In this document: one piece after another, positions 11,009 to 19,511 of the stretch
Layout: each line of letters begins with the position of its first letter
Position numbering within the stretch: the stretch's first letter is position 1
Origin: Yunchengibacter salinarum
GTDB taxonomy: Bacteria; Pseudomonadota; Alphaproteobacteria; Sphingomonadales; Kordiimonadaceae
Direction of reading: 5' to 3'
Length of the DNA stretch: 64,000 bases
Assembly: GCF_037658235.1 (NCBI RefSeq)
Contig: NZ_JBBJLN010000003.1
Coordinates: forward strand, 62,001-126,000
Notes under the pieces: model-generated
The model's input: only the letters and a program-made list of their open reading frames with translations
Told to the model about the DNA's origin: nothing
Databases searched by the model: none
Made by a program: the position numbers and the translations under genes

Positions 11009-11041
11009 AGCCTGGCCGCTTGCGCGGCCAGGCTTTGTTTT
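11009..11041 (+). terminator. Intrinsic terminator of the M16 gene (leader of repeat cluster B)
   Basis: An 11-bp perfect stem (11009-11019 with 11024-11034, AGCCTGGCCGC/GCGGCCAGGCT, loop TTGC) is followed by TTTGTTTT. It starts 9 bases after the peptidase stop codon. It matches the layout of the hairpin at 7754 but with a different, still fully paired stem. Confidence 0.85.
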
Positions 11042-11149
11042 CGCTCACGCAAGCGCGCTATCGCGCGCGCTCCGCGAGGGCGCCGCACTTGCGGCGGGCC
11101 ACGCTTGTGGCCTCCGCTCATCCCGCGTGTGCGGGATGGCGGTAGAGGC
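11042..11149 (+). repeat. Multi-hairpin intergenic repeat, copy B1
   Basis: Complete unit. P1 is GCGCGC/GCGCGC (loop TATC), P2 GCCGC/GCGGC, P3 GGCCAC/GTGGCC (loop GCTT) and P4 CATCCCGC/GCGGGATG (loop GTGT). Relative to copy A1 both arms of P1 and of P3 differ, with pairing kept. Confidence 0.9.
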
Positions 11150-11182
11150 GACGTTGGTGTCTGTGAGTCGCGGCTTTGTTTT

Positions 11183-11286
11183 CGCTCACGCAAGTGTGCT
11201 ACGCACACGCTCCGCGGGGGCGCCGCACTTGCGGCGGGCCACGGTCGTGGCCTCCGGCGCTGCCGTATGGCAGCACCGGTAGAGGC
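11183..11286 (+). repeat. Multi-hairpin intergenic repeat, copy B2
   Basis: Tandem unit after a GGCTTTGTTTT leader. P1 is GTGTGC/GCACAC. P4 is GCTGCC/GGCAGC (loop GTAT), flanked by CCGG/CCGG in place of the CATCCCGC stem of the other copies. Both arms of P1 and P4 therefore differ from the consensus while remaining complementary. Confidence 0.88.
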
Positions 11287-11494
11287 GGTGTTGGTGCGGG
11301 TGAGTCGCTTTGGTGGGGGTGTGGGGCGGTTGGTTTATCCCAAGTGGGGTGTTGCATTTCCCGGTGGCGGGGTGCTTCGTTTGGAAAATGTCAAAACCGG
11401 GTCGCTTTTGCATGTCTTCTGTCTGCGGTCTTGAAAACATGCCCGGCTCCGCGCCATGTAAATGGACAGGGAGCAATTTGGGAGAGAGGAACCC
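11287..11494 (+). other. Upstream region of the acyl-CoA dehydrogenase gene
   Basis: No gene is seen. The segment starts with the GTTGGTGCGGGT tail that follows several repeat copies and ends in a strong ribosome binding site (GGGAGAGAGGA) before GTG 11495. No convincing promoter was identified by eye. Confidence 0.4.
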
Positions 11495-12634
11495 GTGGAT
11501 TTCCGCCTGAGCGAAGATCAGCGCGCCATACAGGACATGGCGCGCAATTTCACCCGTGACCGCATCACGCCTTTTGCCCATGAATGGGATGAAAAGGGCC
11601 AGTGGCCCGCCCATATCGGCAAGGAGGCGGGGGAGCTTGGCTTTGCCAGCATCTATGTGTCCGAGGAGGGCGGCGGCTGTGGCCTCAGCCGCGTGGACAG
11701 CGCGCTGATTTTCGAGCAGCTTTCCTATGGCTGCCCGTCCACGGCGGCCATGATCTCCATTCACAACATGGTGGCCTGGATGATCGACGCCTTCGGGGAC
11801 GAGGCCCAGAAAACGCACTGGCTGCCGCAAATGGTCACCATGGAGCGCATGGCCTCATACTGTTTGACCGAGCCGGGCGCGGGGTCGGATGCCGCCTCGC
11901 TGCGCACAAAGGCGGTGAAGGACGGTGACGATTATCTGATCTCCGGCACCAAGGCCTTCATTTCCGGCGCCGGGGAAAGCGATATCTATCTGGTGATGGC
12001 GCGCACCGGGGATGCGGGCGCGGGCGGCATTTCCACCTTCATCGTGGAAAAGGGCATGGACGGCCTGTCCTTCGGCGCCCATGAACGCAAGCTCGGCTGG
12101 CACAGCCAGCCCACGGCGCAGGTGAATTTCGATGACGTGCGCGTGCCCGCCGCCAATCGCCTGAACACCGAGGGCATGGGCTTCAAGATCGCCATGCAGG
12201 GGCTGGACGGCGGACGGCTGAACATTGCCGCCTGTTCCCTTGGCGGTGCCCAGCGGGCGTTTGACGAGGCGCTGGCTTATGTGAAGGACCGCAAGCAGTT
12301 TGGCCGCGCCATTGCCGATTTTCAGGCCACCCAGTTCAAGCTGGCGGACATGGCCACGGACCTGGAAGCGGCCCGGCTGATGCTGTACTCCGCCGCCCAG
12401 AAGGTGAGCGACAAGGCGCCTGATGCGGGCTCAAAGGCGGCCATGGCCAAGCGCTTCGTGACCGACAGGGGCTTTGATATTGTCAATCAGGCGCTGCAAC
12501 TGCATGGCGGCTATGGCTATCTGATGGATTACCCGATCGAGCGCCTGCTGCGCGATCTCAGGGTTCACCAGATTCTTGAAGGCACCAATGAAATCATGCG
12601 GGTGGTGATCGCCCGCCATCTTCTGGCAGACTGA
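11495..12634 (+). CDS. Acyl-CoA dehydrogenase, probably isobutyryl-CoA dehydrogenase
   Basis: FAD enzyme of 379 residues that oxidises a short acyl-CoA to the enoyl-CoA and passes electrons to ETF. GTG 11495 is chosen because GGGAGAGAGGA lies just upstream and the protein then begins VDFRLSEDQ, as the family does. Motifs are CLTEPGAGSDA (flavin/substrate region), KLGWHSQPT, and QILEGTNEIM near the C-terminus, where the catalytic Glu of this subgroup lies. The substrate assignment is an inference from the next two genes, which are later steps of valine catabolism, and from resemblance to ACAD8-like proteins. The gap to the next gene is 14 bases. Confidence 0.88.
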   Translation: MDFRLSEDQRAIQDMARNFTRDRITPFAHEWDEKGQWPAHIGKEAGELGFASIYVSEEGGGCGLSRVDSALIFEQLSYGCPSTAAMISIHNMVAWMIDAFGDEAQKTHWLPQMVTMERMASYCLTEPGAGSDAASLRTKAVKDGDDYLISGTKAFISGAGESDIYLVMARTGDAGAGGISTFIVEKGMDGLSFGAHERKLGWHSQPTAQVNFDDVRVPAANRLNTEGMGFKIAMQGLDGGRLNIAACSLGGAQRAFDEALAYVKDRKQFGRAIADFQATQFKLADMATDLEAARLMLYSAAQKVSDKAPDAGSKAAMAKRFVTDRGFDIVNQALQLHGGYGYLMDYPIERLLRDLRVHQILEGTNEIMRVVIARHLLAD

Positions 12635-12648
12635 CGGGCGGGGGTATC

Positions 12649-13713
12649 ATGAGTGACGAGGTTCTGATCGAGGAACGCGACGGGCTGGGCCTGATCACCC
12701 TGAACAGGCCAAAGGCGCTGAACAGCCTGACGGCGGACATGTGCACCGCCATCCGGGAGGCGCTGAAGGACTGGCGCAACCGGCCTTCCATTCAGGCGGT
12801 CGTGGTCATGGGCGCAGGGGACAAGGCATTCTGCGCCGGTGGCGATGTGGTCAAGGTGGCCCGCTCCCGGCAGGAAGGCGGCGACGAGTGGGCGCGCTTT
12901 TTCCACAGCGAATATCTGATGAATGTGGCCATCGCCGAGTTCCCCAAGCCCTATGTGGCGCTGGTGGACGGCATCGCCATGGGCGGCGGCGTGGGCGTGT
13001 CCCTGCCGGGGGATTTCTGGATCGCCACGGAAAAGACCCTGTTCGCCATGCCGGAAACCGGGCTGGGCCTGTTCCCGGATGTGGGCGGCTCCTTCATGCT
13101 GCCGCGCTTGCCGGGGGAGGCGGGTACCTGGCTGGCGCTTACCGGCGCCCGTATCAAGCGGGAAGACCTGTTCGCGCTGGGCATTGCCACCCACACCATG
13201 GCCAGTGCGGACATGGACGGCGTGGTGGATGCGCTGGCAAAGGCCGAGATCACCTGCCACGACGATGTGCGGGCGGTGCTGGACGAAATGCACACCCCGC
13301 CGGAACCGGCGCCCCTGGCCCGCCATCTGGATGCGGTGGACCGCCATTTCGATTTCGATTCCATGGCGGAAATCATGGAGTCGCTGCGGGATGGGGACGA
13401 CTGGTGCCGGGCGCAGTGGGGCATTCTGACCACCAAGTCGCCCACCTCCTGCAAGCTGACGCTGGCGCAGTTGCGCCGGGGCAGAAATCTGGACCGGTTC
13501 CGGGATGCCATGGTGATGGAATATCGCATGGTGAACCGGGTGATGGACGGCCATGATTTCTTCGAGGGCGTGCGCGCCATTCTGATCGACAAGGACCAAA
13601 AGCCGGTCTGGAAGCCCGCCCGGCTGGCGGATGTGGCGGACGACACCATAGAGGCGTTCTTCGTGCCGCTTGGCAGCAACCGGGAACTGGACCTGAGCAG
13701 GCTGGAGGGCTGA
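12649..13713 (+). CDS. 3-hydroxyisobutyryl-CoA hydrolase (enoyl-CoA hydratase/isomerase fold)
   Basis: Hydrolyses 3-hydroxyisobutyryl-CoA to free 3-hydroxyisobutyrate in valine degradation. At 354 residues it is about 90 longer than ordinary enoyl-CoA hydratases, which fits the hydrolase subgroup. Crotonase motifs are AFCAGGDV (oxyanion loop, about 64-71) and GIAMGGGVGVS; the hydrolase hallmark PETGLGLFPDVGGS follows. It lies between the dehydrogenase and mmsB in an apparent operon. Multifunctional crotonases resemble it, but length, motif and neighbours make the hydrolase the best call. Confidence 0.9.
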   Translation: MSDEVLIEERDGLGLITLNRPKALNSLTADMCTAIREALKDWRNRPSIQAVVVMGAGDKAFCAGGDVVKVARSRQEGGDEWARFFHSEYLMNVAIAEFPKPYVALVDGIAMGGGVGVSLPGDFWIATEKTLFAMPETGLGLFPDVGGSFMLPRLPGEAGTWLALTGARIKREDLFALGIATHTMASADMDGVVDALAKAEITCHDDVRAVLDEMHTPPEPAPLARHLDAVDRHFDFDSMAEIMESLRDGDDWCRAQWGILTTKSPTSCKLTLAQLRRGRNLDRFRDAMVMEYRMVNRVMDGHDFFEGVRAILIDKDQKPVWKPARLADVADDTIEAFFVPLGSNRELDLSRLEG

Positions 13714-13769
13714 TCGGCCCGGCCCCCGCGTGGGCGGGGCGCCGGTCATGTGCATTTCGGGGGGAGACT

Positions 13770-14666
13770 ATGAGCAGGATCGCTTTTGTGGGGCTGGGCC
13801 ATATGGGCCTGCCCATGGCCACCAATCTGGTGAAGGCCGGGCACGATGTAACCGGTTATGATCTGTCGGACGAGGCCCTTGCCGCCTTTGCCGAAACCGG
13901 CGGCGCGCGGGCGCAGAGCCTGGCGGATGCGCTGGCGGATGCCGAGGTGGTGGTGACCATGCTCACCAGCGGCAAGGTGGTGCGCCAGGTCTATGAGGGC
14001 GCGGACGGCATCCTGTCCCATGCGCCGGATGGCGCGCTTCTGATCGACAGTTCCACCATTGATGTGGACAGTGCCCGCGCCGTGGCGGCAGCAGCCGCCC
14101 AAAAGGGCTATGACATGGTGGACGCCCCGGTATCCGGCGGCGTGACCGGGGCGGAGGCCGCCACGCTCGCCTTCATGGTGGGCGGGCCGGATAGCGCCTT
14201 TGCCCGCGCCGAACCCATCCTGTCCGCCATGGGGCGCAAGGTGGTTCATGCCGGGGCGCCCGGTAACGGGCAGGCGGCCAAGATCTGCAACAATATGCTG
14301 CTGGCCGTGTCCATGATCGGCGTGTCGGAAGCCTTCAATCTGGCCCGTGCGCTGGGATTGAAGGATCAGGCATTTTTCGACATCGCCGCCAATGCCAGCG
14401 GCCAGTGCTGGTCGCTGACCAGTTATTGCCCGGTGCCGGGGCCGGTGCCCGGATCGCCCGCCAACAGGGATTACGAGCCCGGCTTCGCAACCGCGCTGAT
14501 GTGCAAGGACCTGGGGCTGGCGCAGGATGCGGTGGCCAGCCACGGTGTGGATACCCCGCTGGGCGCCGCTGCCCGCCAGCTATATGATGCCATGCAGGAC
14601 AGCGGCATGGGGGACAGGGACTTCAGCGCCGTGATTCGCTATCTGGCGGATCATCAGGCCACCTGA
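13770..14666 (+). CDS. mmsB: 3-hydroxyisobutyrate dehydrogenase
   Basis: Oxidises 3-hydroxyisobutyrate to methylmalonate semialdehyde with NAD, feeding MmsA. The 298 residues match the beta-hydroxyacid dehydrogenase family. The Rossmann motif is GLGHMGLPMA at about 8-17, the substrate-binding motif DAPVSGGVTGAEA lies in the middle, and the catalytic lysine is Lys171 in GNGQAAKICNN. It is 56 bases after the hydrolase gene, with a GGGGGAGA ribosome binding site, and converges on the regulator gene at 14702. Confidence 0.93.
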   Translation: MSRIAFVGLGHMGLPMATNLVKAGHDVTGYDLSDEALAAFAETGGARAQSLADALADAEVVVTMLTSGKVVRQVYEGADGILSHAPDGALLIDSSTIDVDSARAVAAAAAQKGYDMVDAPVSGGVTGAEAATLAFMVGGPDSAFARAEPILSAMGRKVVHAGAPGNGQAAKICNNMLLAVSMIGVSEAFNLARALGLKDQAFFDIAANASGQCWSLTSYCPVPGPVPGSPANRDYEPGFATALMCKDLGLAQDAVASHGVDTPLGAAARQLYDAMQDSGMGDRDFSAVIRYLADHQAT

Positions 14667-14701
14667 GCCCCCCGGATCGAGCCGAGCAGGGGCCTGTTCG
14701 C

Positions 14702-15385
14702 TCAGAGCGCGATTTCCCGTGGCCGGGGTGGAAGGGTGTGCCCGCTGGCCGGAGATCGCAGCTCCGTGCGGTCGCCGCCATGGGTCAGGCCCGTCAGGCG
14801 CAGGACCGCCTGGGTCCGGTTGGTCACCTTCAGTGTCTTGAATATGGCGTGCATATGGGCCTTTACGGTCCCCTCCGCGATGCCGAGGCGCGCGCCGATT
14901 TCCTTGTTGGGCAGGCCGTCGGCGGCCATGGTCAGAATCTGGCGCTGGCGGTGGGACAATCGTTCCAGCACCGTATTGTCCGCCTTTTTCGCCTTGGTGT
15001 CGGGATGTGTGCGGTTCGGCATTTGAAGGCTGGCGATCAGGCGGTGCAGCGTGGCGCTGACGGCGCCGATGCTCGATGCGCGTGACAGGGCGGTCATGCC
15101 GTCCAGCCGTTCGGGCATTGCCCCGCGTGCATCCACAAGGTGCAGGCAGCGCGCCCTGGGAAACAGGCGGCGCACCATTCGGGGCCAGGGTGTGGGGACA
15201 TCCGGCAGGCTGGCGGGATGCAGCAGAATCAGGTCCGGCTGGATGCGCATGGCGGCCAGTCGCAGAAGCTGCTTTTCGCTGCGGGCTTCCAGAAAGCGGG
15301 CATCGGGGCACAGGCCACGCACCACCTCTTTCAGGGAAAGGCGCAGCAGGTCTTCGCTGTCGATCAGCAGGGTTTGCATGGTCAT
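14702..15385 (-). CDS. LuxR/FixJ-type regulator with degenerate receiver domain
   Basis: About 227 residues. The C-terminal helix-turn-helix is a clear LuxR/GerE domain (LSHRQRQILTMAADGLPNKEIG, then GTVKAHMHAIFKTLKV). The N-terminal half resembles a response-regulator receiver (LLIDSEDLLRLSLKEVV, then PDLILLHPASLPD), but His occupies the position where the phosphorylated Asp normally sits (LLH instead of LLD), and the conserved Lys is not recognisable. It is probably not controlled by ordinary phosphorylation. ATG 15385 is preceded by GACGAGG; ATG 15415 is in frame and possible. It is divergent from the arginine-degradation operon and may control it, which is inference from position only. Confidence 0.85.
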   Translation of the reverse strand: MTMQTLLIDSEDLLRLSLKEVVRGLCPDARFLEARSEKQLLRLAAMRIQPDLILLHPASLPDVPTPWPRMVRRLFPRARCLHLVDARGAMPERLDGMTALSRASSIGAVSATLHRLIASLQMPNRTHPDTKAKKADNTVLERLSHRQRQILTMAADGLPNKEIGARLGIAEGTVKAHMHAIFKTLKVTNRTQAVLRLTGLTHGGDRTELRSPASGHTLPPRPREIAL

Positions 15386-15625
15386 CCTCGTCTTGTTGCT
15401 GTCGTTGTGTGCCATCGGCTCTGTTTTTTTGTGCCGACATTTCTTGCGTTGCCGGTCACCGTGCCGACGGGGCCATCCTAACGTTCCGGGCGCCGCTGGC
15501 GGGCACAAGTTCGCTGGACCGTGCCGCTGTTGCGACAAGCCGAGCCGTGACATGTTCAGCACGGGGCGGGCTCTGCATTGCTCAAGGGTGGAAAGCGCGC
15601 TATGGGGGAGAGGAAGGGAGTGTTT
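15386..15625. promoter_or_regulatory. Divergent intergenic region, regulator / arginine-catabolism operon
   Basis: 240 bases between the two divergent starts must hold the promoters of both units. I see a T-rich stretch near 15421 but no clear -35/-10 pair and no convincing operator. The plus-strand end carries a strong ribosome binding site (GGGGGAGAGGAAGGGAG) for the M20 hydrolase. Confidence 0.4.
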
Positions 15626-16876
15626 ATGTTGGATCAACTGCCGGATCAGGCTTCGATCAGGGCTGCATTTTCCTGGATCGATACGCAGCGTGCGCCGCTG
15701 ATCGAAACGGTTCGGGACTGGTCGGCCATCAATAGTGGCAGCCGCAATCTGGACGGTCTGAGGGCCATGGAAAAGGCCGTTCTGGCCTTTGCCGAACCGC
15801 TGGGCGCGGACGTGGAGATCATCGACCTGCCGGACGGTGAGGAACTGCGCGATGACGGCACGCTGATGCCGCGCAAGAACGGGCGGGCCATCAGGCTTGC
15901 CAGGCGCGGCCATGTGAACCGGCGGGTGTTGCTGACCGGGCATACAGATACGGTGTTCCCAAAGGACAGCCCGTTCCAGAAGGCCGTCTGGCTGGACGAC
16001 GAGACCCTGAACGGCCCCGGCGTGGCGGACATGAAGGGCGGCATTCTGGTGATGCTCACCGCGCTGATGGCGCTGGAGCGCACGCCCCTGGCCGAGCGGA
16101 TCGGCTGGGAGGTGATCCTGTCGCCGGACGAGGAAACCGGTTCCCACGCCACCGCGCCGATCCTGATGGAACACGCCCGCAAGGCCGATATCGGCCTGAC
16201 CTATGAGCCCTGCCTGCCCGATGGCACGCTGGCGGGGGAGCGCAAGGGCAGCGGCAATTTCTCGCTGCTGGTCAAGGGCGTGTCCGCCCATGCGGGCCGT
16301 GAATTCTTCAAGGGCCGCAATGCGGTGGTGAAGCTGTCCGAAATCGTGGGGGAACTGGCCGCGCTCACCGGCGGGCGGAAGGATCTGACCCTTAACCCCG
16401 CCGTGGTCACCGGCGGCGTGGCGCCCAATGTGGTGCCGGACACCGCCGTCTGCCGGTTCAATGTGCGGCTGAGCACGGCGGCGGATGGCGACTGGGTGCT
16501 GGACCGGCTGAACGAGATCGTCGCCCGTCATGACGCGGCGGAGGGCTTCACGGTCAGCCTGCACGGCGGCATCAACCGCCCACCCAAGGAAATCAGCCCC
16601 GCCAACCGGCGGCTGATGGATGCCATCCGGGATTGCGGCGCGGCGCTGGGGATCGCCATTGACTATGTGCCCACGGGCGGCTGCTGCGAGGGCAATAATC
16701 TGGCCGCCGCGGGCCTGCCCAATGTGGATACGCTGGGCGTTCTGGGTGGCCAGATTCACAGCGCCGGGGAATATCTCAAGGTGGACAGCCTGACCGAGCG
16801 GTCGAAGCTGTCCACGCTCATTCTTGCCGCTTTCGCCGCCGGGCTGATCGATCCGGCGGAAACCGGGGTGGCCTGA
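15626..16876 (+). CDS. M20-family metallohydrolase in arginine-succinyltransferase operon
   Basis: 416 residues from ATG 15626, just after a strong ribosome binding site. Di-zinc M20 motifs are all present: GHTDTVFP (His, Asp), GPGVADMKGG (bridging Asp), SPDEETGS (catalytic Glu pair) and GQIHSAGEY near the C-terminus. Relatives include carboxypeptidase G2 and acetylornithine/succinyl-diaminopimelate deacylases. As the first gene of an operon with astA, astD and astB, and with no astE in the window, it may release succinate from succinylglutamate. That role is an inference; the sequence itself supports only an amide-hydrolysing M20 enzyme. Confidence 0.85.
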   Translation: MLDQLPDQASIRAAFSWIDTQRAPLIETVRDWSAINSGSRNLDGLRAMEKAVLAFAEPLGADVEIIDLPDGEELRDDGTLMPRKNGRAIRLARRGHVNRRVLLTGHTDTVFPKDSPFQKAVWLDDETLNGPGVADMKGGILVMLTALMALERTPLAERIGWEVILSPDEETGSHATAPILMEHARKADIGLTYEPCLPDGTLAGERKGSGNFSLLVKGVSAHAGREFFKGRNAVVKLSEIVGELAALTGGRKDLTLNPAVVTGGVAPNVVPDTAVCRFNVRLSTAADGDWVLDRLNEIVARHDAAEGFTVSLHGGINRPPKEISPANRRLMDAIRDCGAALGIAIDYVPTGGCCEGNNLAAAGLPNVDTLGVLGGQIHSAGEYLKVDSLTERSKLSTLILAAFAAGLIDPAETGVA

Positions 16877-16911
16877 ACCGTATCACGCTCTGTCTGGGGG
16901 AGAGCCGTACC

Positions 16912-17952
16912 ATGATGATCGTCAGACATGCCACACAGGCGGACGCGGATGCCATTCTGTGGCTGGCGGAACAGACCGGCGCGGGGTTCACCTCGCTGGC
17001 GCCGGATCGGGACAGCATCGTGCGCCGGATCGAGGAGGCCGAGACCACCCGGCGCGGAGAGCCCGCGCCGGAACAGCCGGGCAACCATTTCTTCGTGATG
17101 GAGGATGTGACGGCGGGGGCGATCGTGGGCACCAGCGGTATTGTCACCGGGGTGGGCGTGAACAAGCCTTTTTACAGCTACCGCCTGCTGCATATCAGCC
17201 AGGAAAGCCGGGAACCGGGCATCCGCGTGGATACGGACCTGCTGAACCTGTCCAATGATTTCATGGGCGCGAGCGAGGTGGGCACCCTGTTTCTGGCCCC
17301 CGATTACCGCCAGGGCAATAATGGGCGCCTACTGTCGAAGGCCCGTTACATGTTCGTTGCCGCGCACCCGGAGCGGGTGGCGGATCAGTTGATCGCAGAG
17401 ATTCGCGGCTATAATGACGACGATCACCGCTCCCCGTTCTGGGAGGCCATCGGGCGGCATTTCTTCAGCATGGATTTCGAGCAGGCGGATCGTATCAACG
17501 GCCTTGGCAACAGCCAGTTCATCGCCGACCTGATGCCCAAATTTCCGATCTATGTGTCGCTTCTGCCGCAGGAAGCGCAGGATGTAATCGGCGTGCCGCA
17601 CGATCAGGCCAAGGGGGCCATAGCACTGTTGAAGCGGGAAGGGTTCCGCTTTTCCGGCGCGGTGGACATTTTCGATGCCGGCCCCACCATGCAGGTGCAC
17701 CGCAAGGGCATATGGACCGCGCGCAAGAGCCGTGCGGGCCGCCTGGCCGGCACGGTTGACGGGCCGGGCAAGGCCGCGCCCATGCTGGTGGCCAACCCGG
17801 ACATGGAAAATTTCCGGGTGACGCTGGCATCGCTTGCCGATACGGACAGCGGGGTTTATCTGCCCACCGCCGCGGCCCGCGCGCTGGATCTGGCCCCTGG
17901 CGACCCGGTGCGCTTCGCGCCGGTGGACCGGGCCCAGTTGAAAGCCCGCTGA
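16912..17952 (+). CDS. astA: Arginine N-succinyltransferase
   Basis: Transfers succinyl from succinyl-CoA to the alpha-amino group of arginine, the first step of the AST catabolic pathway. The 346 residues match AstA. Recognisable segments are FFVMEDVTAGAIVGTSGI, VGTLFLAPDYRQGNNGRLLS and HFFSMDFEQADRINGLGNS. It starts 35 bases after the M20 gene with a GGGGGAGAG ribosome binding site. An alternative start one codon downstream (ATG 16915) exists. Confidence 0.95.
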   Translation: MMIVRHATQADADAILWLAEQTGAGFTSLAPDRDSIVRRIEEAETTRRGEPAPEQPGNHFFVMEDVTAGAIVGTSGIVTGVGVNKPFYSYRLLHISQESREPGIRVDTDLLNLSNDFMGASEVGTLFLAPDYRQGNNGRLLSKARYMFVAAHPERVADQLIAEIRGYNDDDHRSPFWEAIGRHFFSMDFEQADRINGLGNSQFIADLMPKFPIYVSLLPQEAQDVIGVPHDQAKGAIALLKREGFRFSGAVDIFDAGPTMQVHRKGIWTARKSRAGRLAGTVDGPGKAAPMLVANPDMENFRVTLASLADTDSGVYLPTAAARALDLAPGDPVRFAPVDRAQLKAR

Positions 17953-18029
17953 GCGCCGGTGACGGGCCAGGCATGTGCGGCACCCACCCTGATACGCATT
18001 AGGGCGATTGTTATTCAAGGGGAGACACC

Positions 18030-19493
18030 ATGACACTTTATATCGACGGCGCCTGGATCGACGGCGCGGGGGCGCCCATGACATCCCGCGATCTGGCGGA
18101 CGGAACGGTGCTGTATCAGGGCCACGCGGCGGATAGCGCGCAGGTGGACGCGGCCTTTGCCGCCGCCGCCAATGCCTTTGAGGGGTGGGCGCTGACACCG
18201 TTCGACGAGCGCGTGGCGCTGGTGCGGCGCTTCGCCGACATCCTGAGCGACCGCAAGGCCGACATGGCCCGCCTGATCGCGCGGGAAACCGGCAAGGCCC
18301 TGTGGGATGCCACCGGCGAAGCGGGTGCCATGGTGGGCAAGGTGGACATTTCCCTGAAGGCTTATGACGAACGCACCCCCACGCGGGAGGCGGTGAACGG
18401 TGCCGTGCGCACCCGCCTGACCCATCGCCCGCACGGTGTCATGGCGGTGTTCGGGCCCTATAATTTCCCCGGCCATCTGCCCAATGGCCATATTGTACCC
18501 GCCCTGATCGCGGGCAATACGGTGGTTTTCAAGCCCAGTGAACTGACCCCCGCCGTGGCGGTGGCCATGATCAAGGCGTGGGAAGCCGCGGGCCTGCCCA
18601 GGGGGGTGCTGAATCTGGTGCAGGGGGAAGCCGAGGTGGGCAAGGCCATGGTGGCCAGCGATGCCATGGACGGCCTTTTGTTCACCGGCAGCGCCAGCAC
18701 GGGGCGCTTGATCGCCCGGCAGCTCGCGGATCGGCCGGAAGTGATTCAGGCTCTTGAAATGGGGGGCAACAACCCGTTGATCGTGCACGGGGCGGATGAT
18801 CTGACCACGGCGGCGGTGCTGACCGTGCAGTCCGCCTTTGTCACCAGCGGCCAGCGCTGCACCTGCGCCCGGCGCCTGATCGTGCCGGAGGGCGCGGCGG
18901 GAGATGCCTTCATAGAGCGGCTGACGGCGGTGATCCGGGGTGTATCGGTGGGCTTCTGGTCCGATACGCCGGAGCCCTTCATGGGCCCGCTGATCGGCGA
19001 AAAGCCGGCAGACGCGGTGATCGGCGCCCAGGACGATCTGATCGCGCGCGGCGCCGATGCGCTGGTGCGCGCCGAGCGGGACAGCCGCAGCCCGGCCATG
19101 GTCAGCCCCGGCCTGCTGGATGTGACCCCGGTGAGCGCGCGCGGTGATGGCGAAGTGTTCGGCCCGCTGCTTCAGGTGATCCGGGTGGCGGATTTCGATG
19201 CCGCGATCCGGGAGGCCAACAATACCCGTTTCGGCCTTTCAGCCGGGCTGATCAGCGATGATCCGGCGCTTTACGATCATTTCCATCCGCGCATTCGAGC
19301 GGGGATCGTGAACTGGAATCAGCCGCTTACCGGCGCCGCATCCACCGCGCCGTTCGGTGGCATCGGCCATTCCGGTAATCATCGGCCCAGCGCCTATTAT
19401 GCGGCGGACTACAGCGCTTTTCCGGTGGCCAGCCTGGAGCAGGCGGAAGACCGGGTGGCCGTGGCGGCCATGCCGCAGGGAATAAAACTTTGA
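18030..19493 (+). CDS. astD: N-succinylglutamate 5-semialdehyde dehydrogenase
   Basis: NAD-dependent aldehyde dehydrogenase of 487 residues that oxidises succinylglutamate semialdehyde to succinylglutamate. Motifs are GVMAVFGPYNFPGHLPNG and VVFKPSELTP (cofactor), LEMGGNNPLI (catalytic Glu region) and Cys277 in TSGQRCTCARR (nucleophile). The N-terminus MTLYIDGAWIDG and the PYNFPGHLPNGHI segment are typical of AstD. It is 77 bases after astA, preceded by AAGGGGAGA. Confidence 0.94.
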   Translation: MTLYIDGAWIDGAGAPMTSRDLADGTVLYQGHAADSAQVDAAFAAAANAFEGWALTPFDERVALVRRFADILSDRKADMARLIARETGKALWDATGEAGAMVGKVDISLKAYDERTPTREAVNGAVRTRLTHRPHGVMAVFGPYNFPGHLPNGHIVPALIAGNTVVFKPSELTPAVAVAMIKAWEAAGLPRGVLNLVQGEAEVGKAMVASDAMDGLLFTGSASTGRLIARQLADRPEVIQALEMGGNNPLIVHGADDLTTAAVLTVQSAFVTSGQRCTCARRLIVPEGAAGDAFIERLTAVIRGVSVGFWSDTPEPFMGPLIGEKPADAVIGAQDDLIARGADALVRAERDSRSPAMVSPGLLDVTPVSARGDGEVFGPLLQVIRVADFDAAIREANNTRFGLSAGLISDDPALYDHFHPRIRAGIVNWNQPLTGAASTAPFGGIGHSGNHRPSAYYAADYSAFPVASLEQAEDRVAVAAMPQGIKL

Positions 19494-19511
19494 CAGGGAA
19501 AGGAATGCGGC

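Noticed and set aside
7783..11286. Clusters A and B as ends of a transposon
   Set aside because: They are direct, not inverted, hold no transposase between them, and the same units occur elsewhere without such a cargo. Recombination between them remains possible.
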